NCBI GenBank assembly: GCA_017527865.1 | Contig: JAFXPN010000017.1 | Span: forward strand, 1-42,857 | DNA: 42,857 nt | Reading direction: 5' to 3' | DNA from: Clostridiales bacterium | Lineage (GTDB): Bacteria; Bacillota; Clostridia; Saccharofermentanales; Saccharofermentanaceae | Shown here: piece by piece, positions 7,781 through 15,956 of the stretch | Layout: each line of letters starts with the position of its first letter | How positions within the stretch are numbered: position 1 is the first letter of the stretch | The notes under the pieces: model-generated | What the model saw: the letters and a program-made list of their open reading frames with translations, nothing else | The model's database searches: none | Told to the model about the DNA's origin: nothing | Made by a program: the position numbers and the translations under genes

Positions 7781-8467
7781 TTACTGAAGCCGCCTCAACA
7801 CGATCGATATAGACACCTTCAACATATAATAGATCGAATTAAGAGGACGAATGGAGCTCGTACCGCCGAAGCGCTCGCGCATAACGACCGGAACCTCCAT
7901 GATCCTCGCATCATTCATCCTCGCCATTACAATGGCCTCGGGCTCCGGATAATCGGTGGGATACTCTCCCGCGAAAAGCTCGATCATGTTCTTCGAGACC
8001 GCTCTGAATCCGCTCGTCGCATCCGTGACCTTAACACCTGTAATAAGACGGATGAGCCCGTTAAGGAACTTTATTCCGAAGCGCCTCATCCCGCTGGTCT
8101 GGAAGCCTTCCTTCTCGATGAATCTGGAACCGATGACAACGTCTGCTCTGCCCTCTTTTATCGGAGCGGTAACCGCCTCGAGGAAATCCGCGTCGTGCTG
8201 ACCGTCCGCATCGAGCTGCACCGCGATATCATAACCGTTCAGACCCGCGTACCTGTACCCGGTCTGAACCGCGCCGCCTATGCCGAGATTGACGGGCAGC
8301 CTGAGATAGATGACGCCGAGTTCGGCAAGGATCTTCTCCGTATTGTCAACGGAACAGTCGTTAACGACCAGTATATCCGCCCACGGAGCTTTCTCGCGAA
8401 CCTCGAGCACAGTCTTCCTGATACTGCTCTCCTCGTTATAAGCAGGTATGATAACCAAAACATTCAT
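7781..8467 (-). CDS. DPM1/DpgS-like family 2 glycosyltransferase
   Basis: 228 residues from ATG 8467. Motifs: VLVIIPAYNEESSIRKTV (GT-A start), DILVVNDCSVDNT, LPVNLGIGGAVQTGYRYA and the metal site QLDADGQHD, followed by VIGSRF and TDATSGFRAVSK, all typical of polyprenyl-phosphate hexose synthases. No membrane helix at the C-terminus, consistent with the adjacent DUF2304 protein as anchor. Probably makes an undecaprenyl-phosphate sugar for envelope glycosylation. No ribosome binding site precedes the ATG; instead a TATAAT at 8475-8480 ends 7 bases before it, suggesting a leaderless mRNA. ATG 8476 overlaps that -10 and is less likely. Confidence 0.88.
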   Translation of the reverse strand: MNVLVIIPAYNEESSIRKTVLEVREKAPWADILVVNDCSVDNTEKILAELGVIYLRLPVNLGIGGAVQTGYRYAGLNGYDIAVQLDADGQHDADFLEAVTAPIKEGRADVVIGSRFIEKEGFQTSGMRRFGIKFLNGLIRLITGVKVTDATSGFRAVSKNMIELFAGEYPTDYPEPEAIVMARMNDARIMEVPVVMRERFGGTSSIRPLNSIYYMLKVSISIVLRRLQ

Positions 8468-8474
8468 AACAGCC

Positions 8475-8480
8475 ATTATA
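8475..8480 (-). promoter_or_regulatory. -10 element placing +1 at the glycosyltransferase ATG
   Basis: Minus-strand TATAAT followed by GGCTGTT and then ATG. A transcript starting 7 bases after the -10 begins at the start codon. The -35 region is A/T-rich and weak. The rpsI terminator lies just upstream, so a new promoter is needed here. Confidence 0.5.
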
Positions 8481-8498
8481 CTATATTTATTATTTAAT

Positions 8499-8526
8499 AA
8501 AAAAGAGGTTGCGCAGGGCAACCTCT
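8499..8526 (-). terminator. Rho-independent terminator of the rplM-rpsI operon
   Basis: On the minus strand AGAGGTTGC (8518-8526) pairs with GCAACCTCT (8504-8512) over a 5-base loop, followed by TTTTTT. It is 26 bases after the rpsI stop. Confidence 0.85.
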
Positions 8527-8551
8527 CTTATTCGCGATAAAAATCGGGTTA

Positions 8552-8962
8552 TTATCTCTTGGAGAACTGTGAAGCCTTACGGGCCTTCTTCAAGCCGTAC
8601 TTCTTTCTCTCCTTCATACGTGCATCTCTTGTAAGGAAGCCCGCGCTCTTAAGTGTTGCCTTGTAAGCATCCTCGTCAGCCTCGACAAGTGCTCTTGCGA
8701 TGCCGTGACGGATAGCGCCTGCCTGACCGGAGATACCGCCGCCGATGGCCTTTGCGATAACATCGAACTTGCCTGCTGTATCTGTAGCAACAAGAGGCTG
8801 GCGGACGATGAGCTTCAATGTCTCGATACCGAAGTACTCATCGATGTCCTTACCGTTGATCGTGATCTTGCCGGAACCCGGTACGAGACGTACACATGCT
8901 GTAGCGTCCTTACGACGGCCGGTACCGTAGAAATATACTTTGCTTGATTTCTTTGTAGCCAT
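8552..8962 (-). CDS. rpsI: 30S ribosomal protein S9
   Basis: 136 residues, of normal length. [28 protein letters not shown] at the N-terminus, [19 protein letters not shown] in the middle and the conserved basic tail [17 protein letters not shown], which reaches the P-site tRNA in the ribosome. GGAGG lies 7 bases before the ATG. It follows rplM by 15 bases, the standard bacterial order. Confidence 0.98.
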   Translation of the reverse strand: MATKKSSKVYFYGTGRRKDATACVRLVPGSGKITINGKDIDEYFGIETLKLIVRQPLVATDTAGKFDVIAKAIGGGISGQAGAIRHGIARALVEADEDAYKATLKSAGFLTRDARMKERKKYGLKKARKASQFSKR

Positions 8963-8977
8963 TTTCTATCCTCCGAA

Positions 8978-9412
8978 TTACTGCTCGAATGTGTACTCAA
9001 CGGGCTTCTGAGCCTGATGATCATGCTCTGCGCCTGCATATACGTGAAGCTTTCTGAACATCTGTCTTCCGAGAGCATTCTTGGGAAGCATTCCCTTGAC
9101 TGCATGCTCGAGAACGAACTCGGGCTTCTTATCCATCAATGTAGCGTACTTTGTCTCGCGAAGTCCGCCCGGGAATCCCGAATGATGACGATAGTACTTC
9201 TGATCGAGCTTCTTGCCCGTAAGGACCATCTTGGAAGCGTTGATAACGATTACATAATCACCTGTGTCTTCGAAAGGTGTGTAAGTGGGCTTATGCTTAC
9301 CGCGAAGAAGTCTTGCAACTTCTGTCGACAGACGTCCGAGAGTCTTTCCGGAAGCGTCAATGACAAGCCACTGTCTCTCGATATTTGAGGATGTAGCAAC
9401 AAATGTCTTCAT
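8978..9412 (-). CDS. rplM: 50S ribosomal protein L13
   Basis: 144 residues with the L13 signatures: [51 protein letters not shown] and [29 protein letters not shown] wording ([11 protein letters not shown]). AGGAG lies before the ATG. It is first in a two-gene operon with rpsI, driven by a near-consensus promoter at 9465-9493. Confidence 0.98.
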   Translation of the reverse strand: MKTFVATSSNIERQWLVIDASGKTLGRLSTEVARLLRGKHKPTYTPFEDTGDYVIVINASKMVLTGKKLDQKYYRHHSGFPGGLRETKYATLMDKKPEFVLEHAVKGMLPKNALGRQMFRKLHVYAGAEHDHQAQKPVEYTFEQ

Positions 9413-9441
9413 ATGACTTTACTCCTTGTTTCTTTATAAAA

Positions 9442-9460
9442 GGGCGCCTTCGAAGCGCCC
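9442..9460 (-). promoter_or_regulatory. GC-rich hairpin in the rplM leader
   Basis: GGGCGC (9442-9447) pairs with GCGCCC (9455-9460) around a 7-base loop; on the minus strand TTTT follows. It falls at the very 5' end of the predicted rplM transcript. It could be an L13-leader-type regulatory structure, an attenuator or a 5' stabilising stem. I cannot match it to a known consensus by eye. Confidence 0.45.
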
Positions 9461-9464
9461 CGTT

Positions 9465-9493
9465 ATATTACTTGCTTGTCCTTTAATAGTCAA
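9465..9493 (-). promoter_or_regulatory. Promoter of rplM-rpsI
   Basis: Minus strand: TTGACT (-35, 9488-9493), a 17-base spacer and TAATAT (-10, 9465-9470). One of the best sigma-A promoters in the window, as expected for a ribosomal operon. Confidence 0.8.
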
Positions 9494-9504
9494 TACTCTT
9501 CGCG

Positions 9505-9530
9505 AAAAAAGTTTGATTTTCTATTAAATC
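9505..9530 (-). terminator. Weak A/T-rich hairpin after the acylation operon
   Basis: On the minus strand GATTT (9526-9530) pairs with AAATC (9515-9519), then AAAC and TTTTTT. It lies 26 bases after the last gene of the operon. The stem is short and A/T-rich, so termination may be partial. Confidence 0.4.
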
Positions 9531-9555
9531 GACCGTTTTTCTCCTATATACTCGT

Positions 9556-10134
9556 TTATCCTACGATCGCAGTATAGGTAATCGCGATGGTTCTTCCGTC
9601 CTCGAAGATGAACGAGATGAAGCTGTCACCCTTTGTATATTCGATGCCGGATGTTCCTTCGTTGCCGTCCTCTCCGTACGCTGCCCTGACCTCTTCCTCG
9701 GTCGCGCCGATCCTTATGCCTTCGGCGGTTGCAACGGTATCATCCTTGAGCTCGACAGCCGCAATATAATCAACGCCGTCCTTTGTGTAGGATCTGACGA
9801 CGATGGAATTGTAAGTATAGACTTTGTCCATTCCCTCGTACGCGCAGGACGGGGCCTCGAAGTAAGTGTACCCGTCACCTAACTGCTCGATCACCGCATC
9901 CGCGGGCGCATTCATGGGGATCGCAATGCCGTTGTAAGTGAAGACAAAAGCGTCTGCTGCCGCCGTGTCCCCTGTACCGTCAGCCGTATCGCTGCCGCCT
10001 TCCGCTGCCTCGGTCTGTGCAGTCTCACCGCCGGACAGAACAACGGGCGCGGTATCTGCGTCATCTCCCGAACATGCCGCAAGTGTCATCACAACAGCCG
10101 CGCCGAGCATGATTGATAAGATCTTCTTTTTCAT
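9556..10134 (-). CDS. Lipoprotein, last gene of the acylation operon
   Basis: 192 residues from the ATG at 10134, which has GGAGGG 8 bases upstream. Signal peptide with lipobox LAAC, then a Ser/Thr/Ala/Asp-rich linker (residues about 25-65) and a compact domain: FTYNGIAIPMNAPADAVIEQLG ... VYTYNSIVVRSYTKDGVDYIAAVELKDD ... GIRIGATEEEVRAAYGEDG. The repeated wording (turn, G-x-x-I/V-G, E-E-V, A-Y-G) recalls the BLIP/SmpA-like small beta-alpha fold seen in many clostridial lipoproteins; this is a resemblance only. It sits 16 bases after the SGNH gene and is probably co-transcribed. It could bind the surface polymer or the enzymes modifying it. Function not known. Confidence 0.78.
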   Translation of the reverse strand: MKKKILSIMLGAAVVMTLAACSGDDADTAPVVLSGGETAQTEAAEGGSDTADGTGDTAAADAFVFTYNGIAIPMNAPADAVIEQLGDGYTYFEAPSCAYEGMDKVYTYNSIVVRSYTKDGVDYIAAVELKDDTVATAEGIRIGATEEEVRAAYGEDGNEGTSGIEYTKGDSFISFIFEDGRTIAITYTAIVG

Positions 10135-10150
10135 ATGATTAACCCTCCGT

Positions 10151-11263
10151 TTATTCAATGGCATTGGCTCCCCAGGATCTTAATTCCCCGTATTCGGAGA
10201 GTTCCGCCTCCTGTGCCTGCCTTAACGAATCGTAGAATAATATATCATCTTCCCATTCTCCTGCAACATCAGCATATTGCCTGAAGTCTGTAAGGTCGTA
10301 GTTATTAATAAGATACTGTCCTATATAAGAAGCGAACTTCTCGGCGCCCGACAGGTTGAGATGAAGACCCGCGTCGTAGGTGTCTTCCGACATGTCGAGA
10401 CCCATTGCATCTCTTAAGTAGATATAATTAATATATGGGATGCCGTGCGCGTCGGCGAACTCATCGACCTGGTCATCCCACTGTTCATACCAGTACGGGT
10501 AGAGCGTCGGCGCCTTAATAAGGACCAGTTCGATGTCATTCTCCTCACAAAGCTCATACATCATCTCGAGGTATTCCATGGATGTGTCCGGCAGTGTGTA
10601 ATCGGCAAGCGGCATGGGATCCGGAAACGCGCCTTCGGGAAGGACATCAGCCCTCATGTAGTATCCGTTCGTCGTGACGCGGTCCTTCGAGAAGACATGC
10701 TCAAAGTCCGTTGCCGTCAATTCGCTCCATCTCGAGTGATAGCGGAGGAAAGGAAATACATAATCGATCATGTGCTCGTCTTCGGTCATGGAGGCTTCGA
10801 TGGATGCGATTTTCGATGAGGACCAGCGCATGCCGTCGAGTGTCATCCTGTTGTAGGACTCGCTCTGAGGCTCGCCGTACTTCAATGCGAGCACGTTGAA
10901 TACAACGACCTTCGGGGTCTCGTAACGCAGCGTGTCCTCTAGAAGATAGTAAGACTGCCATGTGAGCTGCTGGGCCGAACCCCTTATGTAGGAAGAGATC
11001 CCGTACTCCTCGAACAGCGTCACCGTCGAGATATTCTCATACACTTCGCAGTCCCCGAGGAAGATGACCTCATGGGGTTCTTCGGAAAGGTAGTATTCTT
11101 CGATCATGGAGCCTTCGACCACGCCCTTCTGATACTTCGGCATCAGAAGTCTCTGAAGATACCAGAGGGCGGCGAGTGTCAGAATGACTGAACCTGCGAC
11201 GCACAAACACCGCAGGATCGTACTGCGAGTAAGTTTCTTGCCGTTTTTTGTCAACTTGTGCAT
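10151..11263 (-). CDS. Membrane-anchored SGNH-like acyltransferase partner (DltD-like role)
   Basis: 370 residues: one N-terminal membrane helix (about 15-37), then an extracytoplasmic SGNH-like domain. Block I reads IFLGDCEVYEN, with Cys72 where SGNH enzymes and DltD have the Ser nucleophile. Block V is present as DAGLHLNLSGAEKF (Asp298, His301). The middle contains YIRGSAQQLTWQSYYLLE and VVVFNVLALKYGEPQSE. Partner proteins of this kind work with MBOAT channels to pass acyl groups to a surface acceptor, as DltD does with DltB. The gene follows the MBOAT gene by 17 bases behind GGGGG. The Cys may be a true nucleophile (thioester intermediate) or may mark a non-catalytic protein. The role is inferred from context. 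Confidence 0.75.
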   Translation of the reverse strand: MHKLTKNGKKLTRSTILRCLCVAGSVILTLAALWYLQRLLMPKYQKGVVEGSMIEEYYLSEEPHEVIFLGDCEVYENISTVTLFEEYGISSYIRGSAQQLTWQSYYLLEDTLRYETPKVVVFNVLALKYGEPQSESYNRMTLDGMRWSSSKIASIEASMTEDEHMIDYVFPFLRYHSRWSELTATDFEHVFSKDRVTTNGYYMRADVLPEGAFPDPMPLADYTLPDTSMEYLEMMYELCEENDIELVLIKAPTLYPYWYEQWDDQVDEFADAHGIPYINYIYLRDAMGLDMSEDTYDAGLHLNLSGAEKFASYIGQYLINNYDLTDFRQYADVAGEWEDDILFYDSLRQAQEAELSEYGELRSWGANAIE

Positions 11264-11280
11264 ACGCTGTCCCCCTTCCG

Positions 11281-12867
11281 TCAGAATTGATTATAGATAA
11301 ACTGCGATGCGTCGTAGCCCGCGCCGTAAGCGCCGAACACGAGCGTTGCAATGAGCAGTATTACCGCGCTTAACGCAAACAGCGGGAATCTGTCATAAAG
11401 GAATCCCCTTATGTCCGTTCCCTTGAACTTCTTGTATAAGCTTACGAGGAAGACCACTGTGATGCTTCCCGCAAGAAGGATGTAATCCCCTGAGCTTAAT
11501 CCGATATCCGCAAGAGCGCCTCCGAACAGTTTGCCGGCATTAAATGTCGTAAACATCGATCCGAACATCTTGAATGTCAGTCCGACGTTCGCATAGCAGT
11601 CAAACAGCTTCAGCGAACTCATGAGAAGGAACGTGCGGATTATCTCGAACACGGCATAGCCTTTGTGAGGCTTGAGATTAAACTTGGCGTGGAACTTGGC
11701 GTACAGCGGTTCAAGTTCCTGGGATGCCATGATGACGACAAAGTTCATAAGTCCCCAAACGACGAAGTGCCATGCGGCGCCGTGCCAAATACCTGTCGCG
11801 AGCCAGACTGCAAAACACGAGATATAGACCGTGACCCTCTTTCCGACCGCATTGCCAAGATGCTCGCGCGACCACTTCGAGAGCTTCAGCATCTTCGGGG
11901 ACACGGACAGCGGATAGAAGATGTAATCCGTAAACCACGTTCCCATCGTGATATGCCAGCGGTTCCAGTACTCCTTGATGTTCTTCGAGAAGTACGGAAG
12001 GTCGAAGTTCTCTTTGACTGTTACGCCGAGGACCTGCGCGATGCCGATCGTTATGTCGATGCCGCCCGTAAAATCGCAGTAGAGCTGAGCAGCATAGAAC
12101 ATCATGACGATGAAGACGAACGCGCCGTTATATTCATCGGGCGACCCGGTCAGGATCTTTATCGCGGGCAGGAGCCTGTCCGCAATGACGAGCTTCTTGA
12201 AGTAGCCCCATAAGATCCTTATGAAACCGTAACTTACATTCTTAAATTCAAACTGCTTCGGCGTATACAAAGTCTGTGACAGATCGCCGAATCTTGAGAT
12301 AGGGCCCTGCACGAGCTGCGGGAAGAAAGATACGAACAGCAGCAGTTTGAGAAGATTCCTCTCAGCCTTTACGGTGCCGCGGCTGATGTCGATCGAATAC
12401 GAGACAGTCTGGAACGTGTAGAACGATATGCCCATCGGTATGATGACATTTACAAAGGACAGAGGCTCGCCTCCCCTTATGCTGTTCACGGTGTCGATCA
12501 CAAAGTTCGTATACTTTGTGGCCGCGAGTATCCCGAGGTTGATGAGAAGGGACAGCACGAGCAGCAGACGCGTAACATTTGCCGTCGTCTTCTTGTACTT
12601 CTTCTTGCCATCACCATCGAAAAGCTCTTTGTTCTGTTTAAGGTACGCCTTGCGCTTAGCCTGATAGTCTTCGGTTACTATGGCATGCACATATGCAACG
12701 AGCGCCGTAACGAAGATGAATATCAGGAATCTCGGGTCGGCAAAGAAATAGAAGGCAAGGCTTGCCATGAGCAAAAGCCCCCACCTTTCCTTCGCCGGAG
12801 TAAACGCATAATAGACGATCACGAGGATCGTAATGAAAACGATGAACTTAAGTGAAGTAAAGAGCAT
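11281..12867 (-). CDS. MBOAT-family O-acyltransferase (AlgI/DltB-like)
   Basis: 528 residues with about eleven membrane helices. MBOAT landmarks: FFPQLVQGPISRFGDLSQTL (180s), QLYCDFTGGIDITIGIAQVLG (260s), YWNRWHITMGTWFTDYIFYPL (300s) and the catalytic motif GIWHGAAWHFVVWG with His362 and His367. Length and wording are closer to AlgI-type polysaccharide O-acyltransferases than to the shorter DltB. It should accept an acyl or aminoacyl group from a thioester donor in the cytoplasm and move it across the membrane. The adjacent carrier protein and adenylation enzyme provide that donor. Its ATG shares one base with the carrier-protein stop (TGATG), so the two are translationally coupled. Confidence 0.9.
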   Translation of the reverse strand: MLFTSLKFIVFITILVIVYYAFTPAKERWGLLLMASLAFYFFADPRFLIFIFVTALVAYVHAIVTEDYQAKRKAYLKQNKELFDGDGKKKYKKTTANVTRLLLVLSLLINLGILAATKYTNFVIDTVNSIRGGEPLSFVNVIIPMGISFYTFQTVSYSIDISRGTVKAERNLLKLLLFVSFFPQLVQGPISRFGDLSQTLYTPKQFEFKNVSYGFIRILWGYFKKLVIADRLLPAIKILTGSPDEYNGAFVFIVMMFYAAQLYCDFTGGIDITIGIAQVLGVTVKENFDLPYFSKNIKEYWNRWHITMGTWFTDYIFYPLSVSPKMLKLSKWSREHLGNAVGKRVTVYISCFAVWLATGIWHGAAWHFVVWGLMNFVVIMASQELEPLYAKFHAKFNLKPHKGYAVFEIIRTFLLMSSLKLFDCYANVGLTFKMFGSMFTTFNAGKLFGGALADIGLSSGDYILLAGSITVVFLVSLYKKFKGTDIRGFLYDRFPLFALSAVILLIATLVFGAYGAGYDASQFIYNQF

Positions 12868-13094
12868 CAGTCCTCTTCAAGCCTGGTGATAAGATCCCAT
12901 AAAGCCTGCGCGGAATTGAAGTTTTCCGGTACGAGTTCCTTGGCGGGGATCTGAACATCGAATCTGTCATTGACCTCGGATACGATCGATACGATATCGA
13001 ATGAATCGAGTATCTTATCGTCTATCAAAGTCTTGCAGTTCTCAAAGTCAACATCAGAGTGCAGATCCTGCAAAATCTCTATCAATTCTTCCAT
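12867..13094 (-). CDS. Acyl/peptidyl carrier protein (DltC-like)
   Basis: 75 residues, four-helix carrier fold. The phosphopantetheine site is the Ser of LDSFDIVSIVSEV (about residue 31), in the DS-(F/L)-x-x-V context of DltC and other aminoacyl carriers. The protein is very acidic. After modification by a phosphopantetheinyl transferase (not in this window) it would carry the acid activated by the enzyme encoded upstream and hand it to the MBOAT protein. AGGAG precedes the ATG; 37 bases separate it from the adenylation gene. Confidence 0.9.
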   Translation of the reverse strand: MEELIEILQDLHSDVDFENCKTLIDDKILDSFDIVSIVSEVNDRFDVQIPAKELVPENFNSAQALWDLITRLEED

Positions 13095-13131
13095 AGTATC
13101 CTCCTTGACGGAAAGTTCCGCTCCTATTGTA

Positions 13132-14634
13132 TCATTTACTCTCAGACTTCAAAGTCAGCGCTTTGCGGTCGATCTTGCCGTTGGGCGTGAGGGGAAGCTT
13201 GTCGACCTTGTGGACCTTCGTCGGGACCATATAACGGGGAAGCTTCTCCTTGAGGAAAGACAGTACCGCTTTTTCCTCTGCCTGTCCTTCGTAGTGCAGC
13301 TCGATGCGGTCTTTTCCCCTGATATATATGGCGCACGACCTTGCCACCTCAGAAGCGGAATCAGCAACCGCTTCGATCTCACCTAATTCGACGCGGTGTC
13401 CCATATGCTTGATCTGGAAGTCCTTGCGCGATACGAACACGAGTTCCCCGCGGTCATTGCGGCGCGCGATGTCGCCGGTACGGTAGATGATCTCGGGATA
13501 TCTGTCGTTCAGCGGATTTTGCACGAACGCTTCTGATGTGCGCTCTTTATCCATGTAGTAGCCGAGCGTCACGCAGGTTCCCCTCATGCAGATCTCGCCC
13601 TCGTCAGAGGGCTTGTTATCGCCGTCAAGAAGGAAGATGTCCACGTTCTCGAAGGGTCTGCCGAGAGGGATCGGCTCATCGTCTTCAAACTCGCGGTCGA
13701 TCTCGTAATACATCGATACGCCGGTCGTCTCGGTCGGTCCGTAGAGATTGATGTAGCGGACATCGGGCAGCGCCTTCTTCCACTTTCTGTACTGCTTTAC
13801 CGGGAACACTTCGCCGCCGAATCCCACGATCTTGAGATACTTCGGAACAACCTCGTCGAGAACTCCGAACGCGGATATCATCGTAAGCGCGGAAACTACC
13901 CAGCACAGCGTATTGATCTTATATTCATTGAGGAAATCCACGAGCTTCAGCGGGAACATGAACAGCGTGTGCGGAATGATCACGGTCTCGCAGCCGAGCT
14001 TGATCGTAGGATAGATATCCTTAAGAGAAGCATCGAAATAGAACGGAGTCTGGGAACCGAAGACCGTCTCCTCATCAAAGCGCATGACCTCACAGAAACT
14101 CTCGATGTAATCGATGAGGCTTCTGTGGCAGACAGCAACGCCCTTGGGGATGCCCGTCGATCCGGAAGTGTACATGATATAGCAAGGATCGGTATCGATC
14201 ATGGCGGCGCGCACCGCATCAAGAGCTGCGGGGATCTCTTCGTCATCCTTTATGTCATCCCACAGGAACATCTTCGCATCCCCCGCAAGGCGCTTGGCAT
14301 TCTCTTGGGTAGACTCGTCACAGATAACGGCGCGCGGCTTCAGGTTCTCGAAAATAAGGCTGATCCTCATCTGAGGCATCTCGTCGTCGATCGGCACATA
14401 AAAACATCCCGCCTCGAGGACCGCCATGAAAGAAGCGATCTCGGACGGGGTCTTGCTCATGTATACCGCAACGGGCTCTTTCGCAATGCCGGACTTAAGA
14501 AGCGCCGAACCGCCCGCGCGGGCAAAGCTGCGAAGCTGCGAGAAAGTGACCGCAGTATGCTCATCTCGGAAGCTTACCTTATCGGGAAGGCGGGCTGCGG
14601 TCTCATCAAGGTAATCAAGCACATTTATTCTCAT
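13132..14634 (-). CDS. Amino-acid adenylation enzyme (DltA-like)
   Basis: 500 residues, stand-alone A domain. Core motifs: P-loop YIMYTSGSTGIPKGV (153-167), SQTPFYFDASLKDIYP (A4 region), NLYGPTETTGVS (A5), YRTGD (A7), and PLTPNGKIDRKAL with catalytic Lys487 (A10). It would activate a carboxylic acid with ATP and load it on the carrier protein. DltA enzymes have FCGEE in the loop lining the substrate pocket, where the Cys favours D-Ala; here it is GFGGE (271-275), and the A5 block is NLYGPTETT, not NTYGPTEAT. So D-Ala is possible but not assured. It overlaps the preceding transglutaminase gene by 4 bases (ATGA). Confidence 0.9.
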   Translation of the reverse strand: MRINVLDYLDETAARLPDKVSFRDEHTAVTFSQLRSFARAGGSALLKSGIAKEPVAVYMSKTPSEIASFMAVLEAGCFYVPIDDEMPQMRISLIFENLKPRAVICDESTQENAKRLAGDAKMFLWDDIKDDEEIPAALDAVRAAMIDTDPCYIMYTSGSTGIPKGVAVCHRSLIDYIESFCEVMRFDEETVFGSQTPFYFDASLKDIYPTIKLGCETVIIPHTLFMFPLKLVDFLNEYKINTLCWVVSALTMISAFGVLDEVVPKYLKIVGFGGEVFPVKQYRKWKKALPDVRYINLYGPTETTGVSMYYEIDREFEDDEPIPLGRPFENVDIFLLDGDNKPSDEGEICMRGTCVTLGYYMDKERTSEAFVQNPLNDRYPEIIYRTGDIARRNDRGELVFVSRKDFQIKHMGHRVELGEIEAVADSASEVARSCAIYIRGKDRIELHYEGQAEEKAVLSFLKEKLPRYMVPTKVHKVDKLPLTPNGKIDRKALTLKSESK

Positions 14635-15956
14635 TCGAAATCCTCCACTTCGAGAGTTTGATAGTTCACATACTGCTGCACCGAATCCTGAGCTACATTG
14701 ATATCGGAATAAAGGTCGACATTATATCCGTGATCGCTGTGGTTAAGATCGTTATATGCATACATGAAGTAATAGCCCTCGTGATAGTAAGCGTAGCAGG
14801 CATCGCAGTGATACCAGACGCCGTTGAGCTCGACCAGGTTCCAGTAGTGAGCGGACCATGTGATGGGATCGCGCTCGACCAGTCTGTTCGGAATGCCCGC
14901 ATTCTCGAGGAATGCCCTGCATACCGCATAGTATGTGAAGCAGTCGCCGTGGAATGTGGTGAGGCCGTCATAAGCGCCGACCGTCCAGTCGATCTTGTCC
15001 GACGTATCGATGTAATGAATATAATTGTAGGTCCAGTTGAATATGCGGAAAGCCTTCTCAACGTCGGTCATGTCTTCATCATAGATGTTGTACTGCTCGA
15101 TGAGCTGATCGCAGATCTCGTACAGTTCCTCGGGTTCATAGTAACGCTCCGGCCTTACGCGCAGATGCACATTGACCGTGACGGAAGATGAATTGCCGTA
15201 CTCGTCGGTTGCGATGTAAGTCAGCGGAAACGTCGAAGACATATGCGTATTGACCTGTGAATTGTCGACGACAAGTTCGGGATCGGGATCATAATTATCC
15301 GTAACGGTAATGCCGTCGAGATAGGATATCGCCTCGCCGACAAATCCTTCGATGTCATGAGCACCGTAGATCAGCGGCGCGAGATGATCGTCTATGACGG
15401 TGAACGGAACGTCGACTATCGTCTCATTGCCTGCGTCATCCTTTACCGATACAGGGAAGACATACTCGCCTCCCGCCGATACGTCAGGTTCGCCGGCATA
15501 AGATACCGTAACGTGCATAAGATCGCTCACATTGGTTACAGTCTCTGACGCGTCGGGCAGCTGTCCGCAGTAGATCGTCTGCGGGACCGCTTCTGCCTGC
15601 GGGGCGGTCGTATCAACGTAATTGAGGATAACGTCCTTACGGATGGTTACAACAAACTTGAATTCGATGATGAGCTTATATGAGCCCGGAACATCGGGAT
15701 TGATCCCGGTCACATCGGTATAGAACCTGCCGTCCTCGACGATGTCCCCGTTCTCAAAGAAATACCCGAGATCAAGCGGGATCCCGGTCTCGACGGTTAC
15801 CTCATCATAAATACGGGCTTTTCGAGCTTCAATGCTGTTGATGACAAAGAGCAGAGCGCCTATCACAAGTCCCGCGATAACGGCCGCGATGCACGATATT
15901 ATAACCGTGCGCTGCGGCAGATAATTTGATTCCGGATCCTTCAGGTTCTGCTTCAT
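14631..15956 (-). CDS. Membrane-anchored transglutaminase-like protein with Ig-like repeats (copy 2)
   Basis: 441 residues: short cytoplasmic tail, one membrane helix (about 17-40), then an extracytoplasmic region. Residues about 50-270 hold three Ig-like/HYR-DUF5011-type repeats, recognisable by VDTTAPQAEAVP, VKDDAGNETIVDVPFTVIDDHLAP and ATDEYGNSSSVTV. Residues about 275-400 form a transglutaminase-like domain with a complete Cys-His-Asp triad: FHGDCFTYY (Cys339), SAHYWNLV (His370), YHCDAC (Asp385). Activity could be peptide cleavage, amide hydrolysis or cross-linking; the family covers all. Closely similar to the gene just upstream, so they arose by tandem duplication. Overlaps both neighbours by 4 bases. 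Confidence 0.85.
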   Translation of the reverse strand: MKQNLKDPESNYLPQRTVIISCIAAVIAGLVIGALLFVINSIEARKARIYDEVTVETGIPLDLGYFFENGDIVEDGRFYTDVTGINPDVPGSYKLIIEFKFVVTIRKDVILNYVDTTAPQAEAVPQTIYCGQLPDASETVTNVSDLMHVTVSYAGEPDVSAGGEYVFPVSVKDDAGNETIVDVPFTVIDDHLAPLIYGAHDIEGFVGEAISYLDGITVTDNYDPDPELVVDNSQVNTHMSSTFPLTYIATDEYGNSSSVTVNVHLRVRPERYYEPEELYEICDQLIEQYNIYDEDMTDVEKAFRIFNWTYNYIHYIDTSDKIDWTVGAYDGLTTFHGDCFTYYAVCRAFLENAGIPNRLVERDPITWSAHYWNLVELNGVWYHCDACYAYYHEGYYFMYAYNDLNHSDHGYNVDLYSDINVAQDSVQQYVNYQTLEVEDFE

